DNA from: Cephalotus follicularis | Lineage: Eukaryota > Streptophyta > Magnoliopsida > Oxalidales > Cephalotaceae | Length of the DNA stretch: 64,000 nucleotides | Direction of reading: 5' to 3' | Assembly (NCBI GenBank): GCA_001972305.1 | Contig: BDDD01002684.1 | Coordinates: 1 to 64,000 of the forward strand | In this document: positions 10,537 to 22,156 of the stretch, piece after piece | Layout of the letters: every line of letters starts with the position of its first letter | Position numbering within the stretch: position 1 is the first letter of the stretch | Position numbers and translations under genes: made by a program | Notes under the pieces: generated by a model | The model's input: only the letters and a program-made list of their open reading frames with translations | Database searches by the model: none | What the model was told of the DNA's origin: nothing

Positions 10537-12839
10537 TGTTGGAACCTTTTGGCGTTTAAGCAATAAAATAACTAGATGCATAAAACCCTAATATATATAT
10601 AGTGTTATCAACTCATGATTATCAAGACATATTGTAACACCCCCGATTCGGAACCGGAATCACTCCCGATTCAGAACCGGAAATGTCACGCTAAATCGAT
10701 CTAATCAAAAGAATATCAGCACATCCTGAACTTATGTCATTAAAAACAGTAATAAATTTTATTCTCCAATTAAACTGATAAAAGAAAATCTCAGGTTTCA
10801 AACTAAAAGCTCATAAACGAATTGGTCTCCAATTTAACACGTGATGGTCTAAACATAATCTGACAATGCAACTAGAACTGGAAATCATAGTTATGAAAAA
10901 CATAGCATTTCTAAAAGAATTTAACTCAATAAAATCCTCAAGTCATAGGTTGCTCTCTTATCACACTTGCCCCCAAAGCTCCAGATAACCTGCCGCATGG
11001 AAACAAAAACGCGGCTGAGCAAGCCTCAGTACGGATATAGAAACATAAAGCAGTATGAAACAAAACAGATTACGAAATAGATCAGTTTCCAAAATCATAA
11101 CAGTTACGAGACGAAGCCAAATAAAACAGTTGCGAATCACAACGAATGCGAAACTGAATAGTGCCCGATACAAAACAGTATTCAAAACTTCATAATACGA
11201 AATAAAACATTTTACGAAATGGAACAATACAAATCTTTTCAAAAATAGAACAATGCATAACTAAACCAGTTCTTGCAGTTCAAAAGATACTCATGTCAAA
11301 TCATATGTATATAGATTCACAAATCAGCATAAAGTGAAAGATATATATCAAAGCATATCAGTTTCCAAAACTTTTCAAAAGCCATGTCTTATACTGAGAG
11401 ATGCAATATCGAATTAAATACATACATATATGCAAGGGATCCTGCAGAATCCACTTGCCAAATGGAATGACGTGTACGGCACTACACAATCAATCCCCAA
11501 TTCCCAAACATATCCCAATAACATATAACTAAGATCGATCTATACGCCTCCATCCCAAATCCGATCTACGGATATCCCTGAGAGACGCCGTAAACGAATC
11601 ACACCGTTACGGAAAGTGTCACGTCCCCGTGCCAGGCCCACGACGTGCCTATGGTACCCCTATAGGTGGATATCAATATATTCTCAGTATTTCAAAAATA
11701 ATGATTTATCAAAATCATTTCCAAACATTGGTTTACTCACAAAACCAAATCATATCTTAAAAATTCGCATACTTTCGTAATTGAAAATCATGCTCATAAT
11801 GAAATATGTATCATAAAAATTTAGCATACTTTCTTAGGTGAAAATCATACTGAATTTGTAAAATCAATAATATTTAACTTTACATCGAAAGTAATAAAAC
11901 ATATTTTATCATGTCGAAACATATTCGCCAAAACGAAAAAAAATACGTGCAAAAAACAAGTCTGAATTCATTTGAATAAAAGCATAGAATAAGACCCAGA
12001 GACAAAGAAATCCGGACATTTTCACAATTAAAAATCAATGAAAGAAAATCCGTAACGAAATTGGAATCATTTTCATAAATAACAAAAGAATAAACTAGAA
12101 ACAAGAAACTCGTACATTTTCACATTCAGGAACCAACTCATTTAATTTTCACAATAAAAGAGATATTCGTGCAAAATTTTCGTAAACGAATCATAACTCA
12201 ATTTTATAAAGTCGGGAATATTTAATTTCAAAACCATTAGAGCTGGCTTTATTTTCGAAAATTCGTAAATATAAAGGAATGTCGGAAATCCGTACATAGA
12301 TTAAAGATTTAAATTTTTATTCCGAATAAAATCAGTAGAAAAATCAAAGAAACATTTACTTAATAAACAGAAGGAGCATACCAAAGAACAAGGTATTCAT
12401 ACGTTGTTCACAAAAGTATGAAACTGAATTTATTTAGATAAAACCGAACGAGATATCCAAGAATGGAAAATAATCCGTACATAAAAATCAACATTAAAAT
12501 CCATAGAAATGTTTCAAGGAACGAACATCCGAAATCAAAACTAAATTTTGTCAAACCAAATTAAAAGATGGTAACCAAGGAAGAATAATTCGTACTTAAA
12601 AAGGTATAACCGGATTTATTCAAACAGAATTCATATTCTAAAGAAACACTAAGAGTGTATCAAGGAAAGAAGATCCGTACCTTACGTAAACACCAAAATT
12701 ATCCTCAAGAGAAAATCAAACAATCCTACGCAGCACTTCCGTTGGCACAGTTATCTAAAGATATAAAGATAACAATTCAAATAAGAAATTAAAAATTCTT
12801 GCGAAAGTGTCAGCCCTTTAGCTAAAACAAAGCCGAAAC

Positions 12840-13040
12840 GGTCGACTCTTCTAGCATAAGTGTCGACGTATATAAGGACATAGGCGACGTTTAAACATTT
12901 AATAAAACTCAAACTTGGAGGACAGAGCGTCGACGAATAATGACATCAACGCTTTACATAAACAAAGCAGGATTATTCATAATTGTGGGAAGGAGTCGAC
13001 GCTTTGATGAAACAAAGGGGAATAACATCGACGCTTTACA
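12840..13040. repeat. GTCGAC/ATCGACGC motif cluster in the 4.1-kb LTR
   Basis: Copies include GGTCGACTC (12841), GTGTCGACG (12863), GCGTCGACG (12931), GAGTCGACGCTTTG (12992) and CATCGACGCTTTACATGA (13027), plus the variant ACATCAACGCTTTACAT (12944). The ATCGACGCTTT form recalls the clusters in the solo LTR at 3049-5660 and in the copia1 leader. Confidence 0.7.
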
Positions 13041-13120
13041 TGAGTTTTGTTGTGTTTACGGTGCTACACGAATGTTGAAGAAGTGGGGATTAAGACATGT
13101 GAGCAGACTAATCTAACTCA

Positions 13121-13650
13121 ACACCCATTAACACTGCATGCACAACACCCTGGCTGCACTCACGCACACGACACACACGGCACAACACACACAGCCTACA
13201 CACACACCAAATGCATAACTCACTTTGTGTACACACAACAAAGCACACAGACGCGGCACTTTATACACACACACACTTGCTGCATGTATATCACTCCGTC
13301 TGCACACAACACATGCACACACTGCCTCCAACACATACACACACGCATCCGCATACACAGCACAAACACAACATGCAAAACACACACCATATACATATAT
13401 CATATGCAACACACACACACATCCGGCCATACATCACACACGGCACACATATGGATATTACCCGTAAGACACACACACCACACATGCACATATTACATGC
13501 AACACACGACCACACAACACACACAGCACACATATGCATACAACACACACCACATGCACATATCATTTGTAAAACACACTCCTGCACACATGCACATATA
13601 CACTCTGTTTTCACAACACATACACACAACCAACATACTCACACATGCAG
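13121..13650. repeat. CA-rich degenerate repeat tract
   Basis: About 530 bases of imperfect ACACACA and ACACATGCACA units. They create long stop-free frames on both strands (up to about 204 codons, rich in His and Thr or Cys and Val) that are composition artefacts. Confidence 0.85.
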
Positions 13651-16434
13651 GACGATCCTAGTGCCGAGCATAAACCAAGGTGATGGATTTGTGGGCAACA
13701 ACGTTGTCATCAACCAGCTACACCAACCATCAACAATGCCGATGGACACAAGAAGAAAAACAGCAAAACAGGGGAGGAAATAGACATATACAAACGGTGG
13801 CTGTGTTAAGGAGAGGGATGGGATCAATCCCTACACATGTGACCGGGTTGATATCCAACCCGACCATGACTCATGCCATGACTGCCAATGGCGCAGGCTT
13901 ACACAGAGAGAAGGAGCTTAACGCATGCATGTCTTTATACAGTTGATATCAAAAGAATCGGTTCACCACAAGGAAGAGAGAAACCGAACCTGGAGTGATG
14001 TACTGTGGAGACTGAGCAAGATGCTTCCCTCTGAGCTGCAACAATGGCGCTGGGTGATGAAGGAGCCGATGGTGAAAGCGCAAGAAATCTCACTGTGATT
14101 GCTCAACAATGGCGTCCGAGCGTGTAGGAGAAGAAGAAGAGAAATAGCAAAAAGAAAGAAAGAGGTGGCTGGCTTTATTTTGGGCAAAACGCGTGAAGAA
14201 GCCAAATAAGGAAAAGAGATATTGCATGGGAGAGATATCTGTAGAATGCATAAGTGAGAGAGACCCACACGCGGGAGAGAAATGCAAAGAGAGAGTGTTG
14301 ATGTGGGAGAGGATAAGTGAGAGAGTTAATGTGGGAGAGAAACCAAATTTGCTTAGTGAGAGATTTTGGGAGAGAGGGTGGCGGCAAAATAAGGCAAAAT
14401 TAAGGAAAAATAAACCATTTCCTTTTCCAATTGATTTTGCATAATTGGCTTTTAAAACAAAATGGACAATTCCCTTTTTAAAAGATTTTCTTCTTAAAAT
14501 ACATAATTTGGCTTTTCCAAACAAAAGTGATAAATGGTTTTAAAAATATATTTTCTTTAACCATTTACCAAAGATGTTTATTGGTCAATATTCGAAATTA
14601 AATTAGCCCAAACAAATCAAAATTTTGGGTTATTTATATCTAAAACAAATAGGCAGTCCACAAATATTAATTTAAAAAGGGGTCCAAATAAAATAAATTT
14701 TATACGAAAAAGCGGGTATTACACATATGGTTCGTTTCCAGGATCTTCTAAGCATACATATTTAGTTAGATGTATAGAAATCAATAGGGAGGAGCAGGCG
14801 GAATTACTCACATGATTGGAGCGGCTCCTTCCCTCTTCCTTTCATTCTTCTTGATTCCAAAAGCGCAGGCTCTTGCTGTTAGTATAGAACGATTCTAGCC
14901 TCCAACTGTAGAAAGCCTTCAAGGTATCCACACCAAGCTTCAATCTCCAACATAAAAGCTCCACAAGCTATCAACACTTGATTGTCAAGAGAGAGAGAAA
15001 GAGAGCGGCTAGGGTTTCTTTAGAATAGAGCAAGTGTGTTCTATTTCCAAAAATCTCAATTGTGAATAGGAAGATGTGTTTATATATTTGCTGCTAGACA
15101 AATCTTACTTAAACTCAATCTCCTAATTCAACCAGCCCTCTTTAAAAGGAATTCCTTTCCTTTTAAACTTCTTTGTTTCTTAATCTCATTAAGTATAATT
15201 AATCTCATTGGTTATATATATACATATTTATTTATTTATTTAATCTCATTAAATATAATTAGGAAATAATTATCCAACTTATGTTTCTCTCATTACGTGT
15301 TGGAAATATTAGCCCGTATTGTGTGTGACCCCATGGGTTCACTATTACGGTGGCCGTAGGATTAAATTGTGACGCTCACAATTTATCCAATTAAATATTT
15401 ATTATCTCATAAAAATATTCTCTTTGACATTTTGAATTAGAACTCTTTTAATTCTTTTCTTCCAAGATTAATTTATTAATTTAATCTGGGGCATCCTACT
15501 AGTCGACATCGACATCTAGGAATGCATAACGACCCCCAGGTATTATGAATAATTTGCGAACCACTATTTACGGGTACATGCATGTATAGTCCCTCCATTG
15601 ACAATGCTCTAATTAAACCTAGGGTACGGATTATGTCAGACCCCAATAATTTAATATTTTGTCTCGTGACTATCTTTCATTACCCTAAATAATATTAGAG
15701 GTGCCCCTCTAATATTCAACCAATGATATCACACTCTTGATATCGTGGCTAGCCTGGCCAAGCGCTTAATTGCTGACGAAAATCATCATGAGCATAATCT
15801 TCTTTTACTAGAAGCAATGGATTCATTGCTACCAGTTCACATGCCTAAATACATAAGCGTACTATGTCCAACTAATTCCTGTATACACTTCATAGAATAT
15901 GTATTTAAGCATCATCAAAACATGGCACCCTATGCACAAGACATCCAGTGATGCCTCATGTCCAAGGACCACATGCACTGCTGTAAAACTAGAATTTTGT
16001 CTGACATGTAAGTAAAACTCCATACAGATATTCTATCAATAGTCACCTCCAGTGAACTCATTAAACGAGCACCCACGTAGTTTTCATAGAATCATCCATG
16101 TGAGTGAGTGTGGATCAGTCACCCTCTGGGTTACCGATCTGACAGTATGTACTGGTCTATCCGGATTGATCATGCCCTGAGTGTCAATCCTATGCCCAGG
16201 AAGATTCGAAATAATGTATACCGAGATTCCAACTCTCACATCACGATCTCATCATGAATTTCGTTCTCTAACTTTATTCCAGGACATTCATTTACAATTA
16301 ATTAAGCACGTATTAATGAAACAAACTCATAGCCATTGATAAAACATAAACATCTTTATTGAATCTATAAATCTTTTATACAAGATATAGTAAATACAAG
16401 CTCATCGCTGGCTTGTAGGACTTCATCTCTAACA

Positions 16435-16449
16435 ATCTCCCACTATTGA
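16435..16449 (-). other. Polypurine tract of copia1
   Basis: On the minus strand TCAATAGTGGGAGAT directly precedes the 3' LTR start TGTTAG. It is the expected primer for plus-strand DNA synthesis; GTGGGAGAT is common in plant copia elements. Confidence 0.85.
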
Positions 16450-19120
16450 CTAAAGCCAGTTGCCACAGTGTCTCATACCCATGACATCAAGGTGTCGATC
16501 AAATACCGCCTTCGGTAATGCTTTAGTAAGTGGGTCTGCAATGTTGTCTTCACTTGGAACTCTTTCAACCTTTATATATCCACGATCAACGATCTCACGT
16601 ATAAGATGAAAACGCCTAAGAATGTGTTTAGACTTTGAGTGCGATCTCGTTCCATTGTTATCACAGTATAAAGATACCAGATCATCAATGTTAGGAACTA
16701 CACCCAAATCTTCGATGAACTTCTTCATCCATACACCTTCCTTGGTAGCTTTTGATGCTGCAATGTATTCAACTTTTGTCATTGAATCCGTAGTGGTAGA
16801 CTACTTGGAACTCTTCCAACTCACTGCTCCATTCAAGGTGAACACAAACCCTAATGTTGATTTTGAATCATCCACATCTGTCTAAAAATTGGAGTTAGTA
16901 AAACCCTCAATCTTCAAACCCTTTCCTCCATACATTAAGAATAAATCCTTAGTCCCGTTAAGGTACTTGAGGATATCGTTGACAACCTTCCAGTCACTCT
17001 CACATGGATCTGACTGATATCTACTTGTAACACTTACAGCATAGGCGATATCTGTTCTAGTGCAAAGCATAGCATACATGACGCTTCCTATTGCTGAAGC
17101 ATATGGAATGTGCATCATCCTTTATCTCTCTTCAGCTGTCTTGGGAGACATCTGCTTAGAAAGTAAAATCCCATGACAAAGAGGCAAGTAACCTCTTTTG
17201 GAATTTTCCATGCTAAACCGCTTAAACACTCTGTCAATGTACAAAGACTGGGACAACCCTATCATCCTTTTTGATCTATCTCTATAGACCTTTATTCCCA
17301 AGATATAGGAAGCTTCTCCCAAGTCTTTCATGGAGAAAACTGTGGATAACCAAGCCTTTACGTTCGACAACATGATCACATCATTTCCAATAAGGAGTAT
17401 GTCGTCAACGTACGAGACGAGAAAAGTCACTGAGATCCCACTAACCTTTTTATACACACATGGTTCATCACGATTCTTAATGAAATCAAACTCTTTGATT
17501 GTCTTATCGAATCAGATGTTCCAACTTCTCAAAGCCTGCATTAGTCCATAAATGGACTTCTGAAATTTGCACACTTTATGGTCCTCACCAGTGGATATGA
17601 AAGCCTTAGGTTGAGTCATATATATGTCTTCATCAATGTTTCCAGTGAGAAAAACAGTTTTCACATCCATTTTCCATATCTCATTGTTAAAATATGTAGC
17701 TATAGCAAGTAAAATTCGAATGGATTTAAGCATGGCTACGGGAGAGAAAGTTTCCTTATAATCAATCCCTTCCCGTTGATTGTAACCTTTGGCTACAAGC
17801 CTAGCTTTGAAGGTCTTCACCTTTCCATCGTATCTTTCTTTTGAAAATACATTTGCAACCTAAGGGTTTAACCCCTTCGGGTGTATCCACTAGATTCAAA
17901 ACTTGATTACAGTACATGGACTCCATTTCAGAATTCATGGCATCAAGCCACTTCTCCGAGTCCATATCGCATATGGATTCTTTGTAGCTTATCGGATCAT
18001 CATTCATGAAATTTACCTCTTGGGTACCTTCAATGACAAAACTACCATAGCATCTCTTAGGTTCCCTGGGTATTCGGGTAGTTCTACGAAGAGGTTATGT
18101 ATCTGCGGTAGCTGACATTTCAGGAACATCAATTTGAACATGATTGGACAGGTCCTTAACTTGTGGTTCAGTAGATCGTTCATCTAGTTCTATCATACTC
18201 CCACTAGTGTCTTCTAACAGGAAGTCCTTCTCAAGAAAAGTAGCATGCCTGGCTACAAACACTTTGTTGTCAGGTGGATAATATAAGTAATATCCTCTTG
18301 TTTATTTAGGATATCCCACAAGTTTACATTTTATGGACCTAGATTCCAATTTATCTACTGCTACCTGCTTGACATATGCAAAGCAGCCCCATATCCTTAG
18401 ATAACTAAGATTGGTTCCATATCTCATATAGGGTCTTGGGAGCATATTTCGTTGGAGTCCTGCTCAATAAGAGAACAACAGTCTCTAAAGCATAACCCCA
18501 GAAAGACAGTGAAAGTCCAGCATCACTCATCATGCTACGCACCATGTCAAGCAAGGTACAATTTCTCCTTTCAGACACACCATTATGTTGTGGTGTTCCT
18601 GGAGGGGTCCACTGAGAGATAATCCCATTATCTTTGAGATAAGTTAAAAACTAGGTGAAGAGATACTCACCACCTTGATCTGATCGAAGAGTCTTCAGAC
18701 TTTTACCAGTCTATTTTTCTACCTCATGTCTTAAGTCTTTTAACTTTTCAAAGGCTTCAGATTTGTGCAGCATAAGGTACAAATAACCGAAACGAGAATG
18801 ATCATCCGTAAATGTTATGAAGTAGGAATATCCACCTATGGCATCAACTGTCATCGGTCCACATACATTAGTATGTACTAGACCTAACAGTTCTGGAATC
18901 CTTTCCCCTTTCTCGGTGAAGGGAGACTTGGTCATTTTACCCTTAAGACAGGGTTCACAAGTTGGAAGCGGTTGATACTTTGAAAAATCAAAGTATCCAT
19001 CTGTGATCAACCTGCGGAATCTTTTCTCACTTATATGACCAAGTCTGCAATGCCATAGGTAAGATTGATTAACTCCGTCTCTCTTTCTTTTATTGTCTTT
19101 TTTGCATATTGAAAACAGTC
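16450..19120 (-). pseudogene. copia1 pol (integrase, RT, RNase H), broken
   Basis: Integrase inserts the DNA, RT-RNase H makes it. From the 5' side (19120 downward): the integrase zinc region ends CEPCLKGKM (about 18950); the catalytic core has FTDDHSRFGY, then SDQGGEY and an NGVSERRN glutamate motif (D-D-E kept). RT follows with LDAMNSEMESM, YNQREGIDYKETFSPVA, WKMDVKTVFLTGN (usual A changed to V) and an intact YVDD at 17401-17412, then AIGSVMYAMLCTR. RNase H has TKVEYIAASKATKEG, YCDNNG and HLIREIVDRG, ending NWL at 16450. Stops or shifts near 19120, 18710, 17820, 17515, 17120, 16885 and 16785 divide it into pieces. It is recognisable throughout but cannot encode Pol. Confidence 0.88.
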
Positions 19121-19122
19121 TC

Positions 19123-20427
19123 CTACTTACTCAATATATATAATCCATCATGAAGGAAACATTTTGCATAAATCATATTATTAAATAAAATAGAACAACA
19201 CTTGTCTTTAAAAATAATATGAAAACCTTCAGCATCTAATGCATGAATAGAAATAATATTTTGCAAAATGTGAGGCAAATAAACACAATGTTTGAGTTCC
19301 AAACTCTGGCCCGAAGGCAATAAAATATAAACTGATCCTATAGCTATGGCTTGAACAACGGAACCATCCGAAAGCCGTAGATCTCCCTCACCCTTCTCAA
19401 GGTTTCTTCTGTCCGTGAAGGCCTGTAAATTAGAACATATGTGAGTACCACATCCGCTATCTAAAATCCAGGAAGATGAATCAGAAATATTCATATTCAC
19501 CTCTATATAAGACAAATAGGGCATACCTTTGCCAATTGATCTAAGGAATGTCACACAGTTCCTTTTCCAATGTCCTGGCTTCCCACAATGGAAGCACGGT
19601 CCCTTAGCAGGAGCTTCTGAGGCAGACTCCTCAGCAGGTGAAACTCTTACGACAGTGTCCGTCGCAGCAACAGCTTGCTGGTTTGTCTGATTATGTGGTC
19701 TGGCTTTGGATGGTTTGAAAGATGTCGGTCGTGGTGGTATCATCCTATTTTTAGTCTTCCCATTCTCAAGGTTGGACTTGCCCTTCCTCTTGGGCATACG
19801 AGATTGTCCTACCATCATGACTGGCGCCTTGTACTTATTCATGTTCACTTCGGCTTCCCTCAGCATGTTTAGAAGATCAGGCAAAGTAGATGGTATCCTA
19901 TTCATGTTAAAATTAGTGATGAAACCAAAGAAGGAAGGTGGAAGCGAATGAAGGATCAGATCTGTGCTTAATTCAGTATCCTGAATGATACCAAGAGTAC
20001 CAAGACGTTCAATCTCATTGATCATCTTAAGCACATGATCATTAACAGAAGATCCTTCTGCCATTTTAGTGCCATATAGCTCAGCCATGAGCTGGAACCA
20101 AGCATTTCTACTATTCTCTCCGTATAACTCACTGAGATGCTGTAAAGCTTCCCAAGAGTCTCGCATTGATTCATGCTGGACTTGTAGGGCATTGCTCATC
20201 GATTCCATTAGGTAGCTTCTGGCTCTTTTTTCATCAGCCAACCATTTCTTATAAATGGCATGATCTTCGGTTGAGGCATCTTCAACAGGTTGTGCTGGCA
20301 TAGGGGCCTCTAGGACATAATCTATGTCCTCGAAATTCAAAAATTTTTTGACATTCCATAGCCAGTCCACATAATTTGGACCTGTCAGCTGGTTCTTCTC
20401 AAGAATTACAACGAGTGGGTTTGTCAT
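19123..20427 (-). CDS. copia1 gag-protease ORF, open, 434 aa
   Basis: Gag forms the particle and protease matures it. The frame opens at 20478, but the likely start is the Met at 20427 (MTNPLVVILEKNQLTG), since copia Gags usually begin with a short leader followed by an L-x-G-x-N-Y-x-x-W motif. In residues from that Met: LTG-NY-W motif at about 14-23; a UBN2-type gag core around 60-200 (KWLADEKRARSYLM, MAELYGTKM, LPPSFFGF); a basic linker at 210-245; a zinc knuckle CFHCGKPGHWKRNC at 278-291; protease motif WILDSGCGTHIC at 320-331 with D-S-G intact. It ends SK at 19123, where a TAG (possibly from CAG) cuts it off from the pre-integrase region. It is the longest open frame of the window and could still make Gag, though not full Pol. 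Confidence 0.85.
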   Translation of the reverse strand: MTNPLVVILEKNQLTGPNYVDWLWNVKKFLNFEDIDYVLEAPMPAQPVEDASTEDHAIYKKWLADEKRARSYLMESMSNALQVQHESMRDSWEALQHLSELYGENSRNAWFQLMAELYGTKMAEGSSVNDHVLKMINEIERLGTLGIIQDTELSTDLILHSLPPSFFGFITNFNMNRIPSTLPDLLNMLREAEVNMNKYKAPVMMVGQSRMPKRKGKSNLENGKTKNRMIPPRPTSFKPSKARPHNQTNQQAVAATDTVVRVSPAEESASEAPAKGPCFHCGKPGHWKRNCVTFLRSIGKGMPYLSYIEVNMNISDSSSWILDSGCGTHICSNLQAFTDRRNLEKGEGDLRLSDGSVVQAIAIGSVYILLPSGQSLELKHCVYLPHILQNIISIHALDAEGFHIIFKDKCCSILFNNMIYAKCFLHDGLYILSK

Positions 20428-20662
20428 TGAGATGTTTGCAATTACAAAATAGAGGCAACAATAATCAGATAAATTCAATTTAAATATTTATAATCATAAA
20501 GATTTTGTCTTTAATCTTTTAGGTGTTTTTTCCCTCAAGATCCCACTGTTTTACATGAATCCCATAACCCTCAAATATTATGGGAGACGAGAAATAACAA
20601 TCTAGGTCTCATAGATCTTATTTCCGAGTGGGGATCGGTGTCCTACAACATATTCAATATAA

Positions 20663-20970
20663 CCTTGATGGGGGCCAAAACGCCATATCGAATATTGTAG
20701 TTAGGAAAACTCTTTCCAACCATACAATAGCATGATTCCCGATCATCGCTTTTGCCTCTAGTCTACACATGACCTTGACGGGGGCCAAAACGCCATATGC
20801 ATTCTAGTCAAGTTTAACCTACCATCAAACACACGATGAATCAATGAATGTAAATCTTGACGGGGGCCAAAACATTCACATCCATAATTCATCCGTATGT
20901 ACATCTCATGTTCAACTTATATAGATGTTTCCCGAAAAGGTAAGCCTTGACGGGGGCCAAAACGCTCACA
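20663..20970 (-). repeat. Fourfold CTTGACGGGGGCCAAAACG block in the copia1 leader
   Basis: Near-identical blocks start at about 20664, 20774, 20856 and 20945, spaced roughly 110, 82 and 89 bases. The core CTTGACGGGGGCCAAAACG is almost unchanged while the sequence between copies differs; two copies continue GCCATAT. Confidence 0.9.
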
Positions 20971-21711
20971 ATTTCCAAGAGCATCTATATCAGTTGTAAT
21001 GGCAGAAGGCAACGACCGAACACTCTCTTGTGCACGTTTCGCTTTAACTTGATATTATGGTATAATTGAGGAATAATAATATAAATCTCATCATTATTAT
21101 TATTATTAGCCAACCCTTTATTAATCAAATTATAGGTAGATGGCATATTATAGGGAGGCCGTTGGAAACTCTAGAGAAAAATTTAGACATGCATCGCATA
21201 CTTACTAACAACTAATGGCAAGTTATGAACTTTTACTACTGCAACTTGTCTGACTCTCAAAAAGGTCGCTGGTCTCATTCCTATGTATGTTATTACAATC
21301 ATACATTCGCTCCCATACATTCATGGGTCTTGTAATATCTTCGTTCTTCTCAATCTTGCTTTCGCTGTGACTCTCACTCTTCAATTAGATCATACCAACT
21401 ATAAACTACAGAAACCTTGAAATAAATCAAGGGTAGTTACAAGGAGGTGAAGAAGAATTGTAGATACAAATTAAGAGAGAGAAGAGAGACATGCATGCCT
21501 CAAAAATATTACATCCCGAAAAATATGAAAAATAAAAACCATACATTCAACACTTGAATAAAATAAGACAAACTCGGTCAAGTCCATATCCATACAATCA
21601 TGCATAATCAATCTCATTGAATTAACTAATAAACTCGATAGATATGTTTCTACAAATATAGACAATTGATTGGGCAATTAGAGAAAAACTCTTTTTCCGT
21701 TTATTCACGCC

Positions 21712-21975
21712 AAAGTGTCGACGATCATGCGTTAAACGTCAATGCTTGCATCAACTAATGGCACAGTTTTTAACGTCGTAATTGTCGACGCTTTAGCGCC
21801 TAAGCGTCGAACCTTTAGCGCTTACGCCTCCTTAAGTGTTGACGCTTTCGTCCACTAATGGCGCAGTTTTAACGTTTTCAGCGTCGACGCTTTTCTCAAA
21901 AGCGTTCGCGCTTTCGCGCCTACTCGTCGATGCTTTTCTCAAAATTGTCGACGCTTATGCGTCTTCGTGTGATTA
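21712..21975. repeat. GTCGACGC motif cluster in the copia1 leader
   Basis: Copies of GTCGACGCTTT and diverged forms (GTCGACGATC, GCGTCGAACC, GTTGACGCTTT, CGTCGATGC) alternate with GCGC-rich text, roughly every 20-40 bases. The GTCGACGCTTT form is close to that in the 4.1-kb gypsy LTR, although this is a copia element. Confidence 0.8.
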
Positions 21976-22140
21976 GCTGCAGTGGTATCGTGTAACTGTC
22001 GATTGTTTGCACGAAACCGTCGATAGTTGCACAGCTGCAGTGAATCATTGCATCCCATGCTTCCGTCTCACGGATTAAACCCAAACAATTCAAGCATATC
22101 ATCAACAACATGTTTCTAACTATATATATGCATCAAATCT

Positions 22141-22154
22141 GTCTCTGATACCAA
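22141..22154 (-). other. Primer-binding site of copia1 (tRNA-Met)
   Basis: On the minus strand this reads TTGGTATCAGAGAC, two bases after the 5' LTR end, the usual initiator tRNA-Met site. Confidence 0.9.
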
Positions 22155-22156
22155 TT

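Larger units (their letters stand above)
10633..14723 (-). mobile_element. Solo LTR, 4091 bp, in the copia1 LTR (TSD CATAT)
   Basis: The + strand begins TGTAACACCC and ends GGTATTACA, with CATAT at 10628-10632 and 14724-14728. On the minus strand it starts TGTAATACCC and ends GGGGGTGTTACA, the usual look of long chromovirus LTRs, so I place it on the minus strand. No primer site, zinc knuckle or pol motif was seen inside, hence solo LTR. It contains GTCGAC motifs (12840-13040), a CA-rich tract (13121-13650), GAGAGA purine stretches (14255-14340), a CTGAG/CTCAG hairpin (11015-11029) and a doubled CCCGATTC.GAACCGGAA at 10640-10685. Other frames here are chance. Confidence 0.85.
10537..16434 (-). 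repeat. 3' LTR of copia1 (left copy), split by a solo LTR
   Basis: The segments 10537-10632 and 14729-16434 together match the right LTR (22157-23881). On the minus strand it starts TGTTAGAGATG and ends GGTTCCAACA. It has about 75 bp more than the right copy, mostly an ATATATACATATTTATTT stretch near 15210-15250. A 68-codon frame at 15745-15951 also occurs in the other LTR (23193-23399); this is LTR identity, not evidence of a gene. Confidence 0.92.
20479..22140 (-). other. copia1 untranslated leader (no gene)
   Basis: About 1.66 kb between the primer site and gag, without a meaningful frame. It holds two repeat families, a fourfold 25-base block (20663-20970) and GTCGACGC motifs (21712-21975), plus an ATTATT microsatellite near 21090. 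Long leaders in plant copia elements carry RNA packaging and structure signals; whether these repeats do so is inference. Confidence 0.75.

Noticed and set aside
13047..13661. 204-codon open frame on the + strand
   Set aside because: It lies on the CA-rich tract; the product is mostly His/Thr/Cys from ACACAC and other frames are open too. No domain or start context.
15745..15951. 68-codon frame also found at 23193-23399
   Set aside because: The two are the paired LTRs of copia1, so the likeness is that of LTRs; codon changes between them show no sign of protein constraint that I can see.
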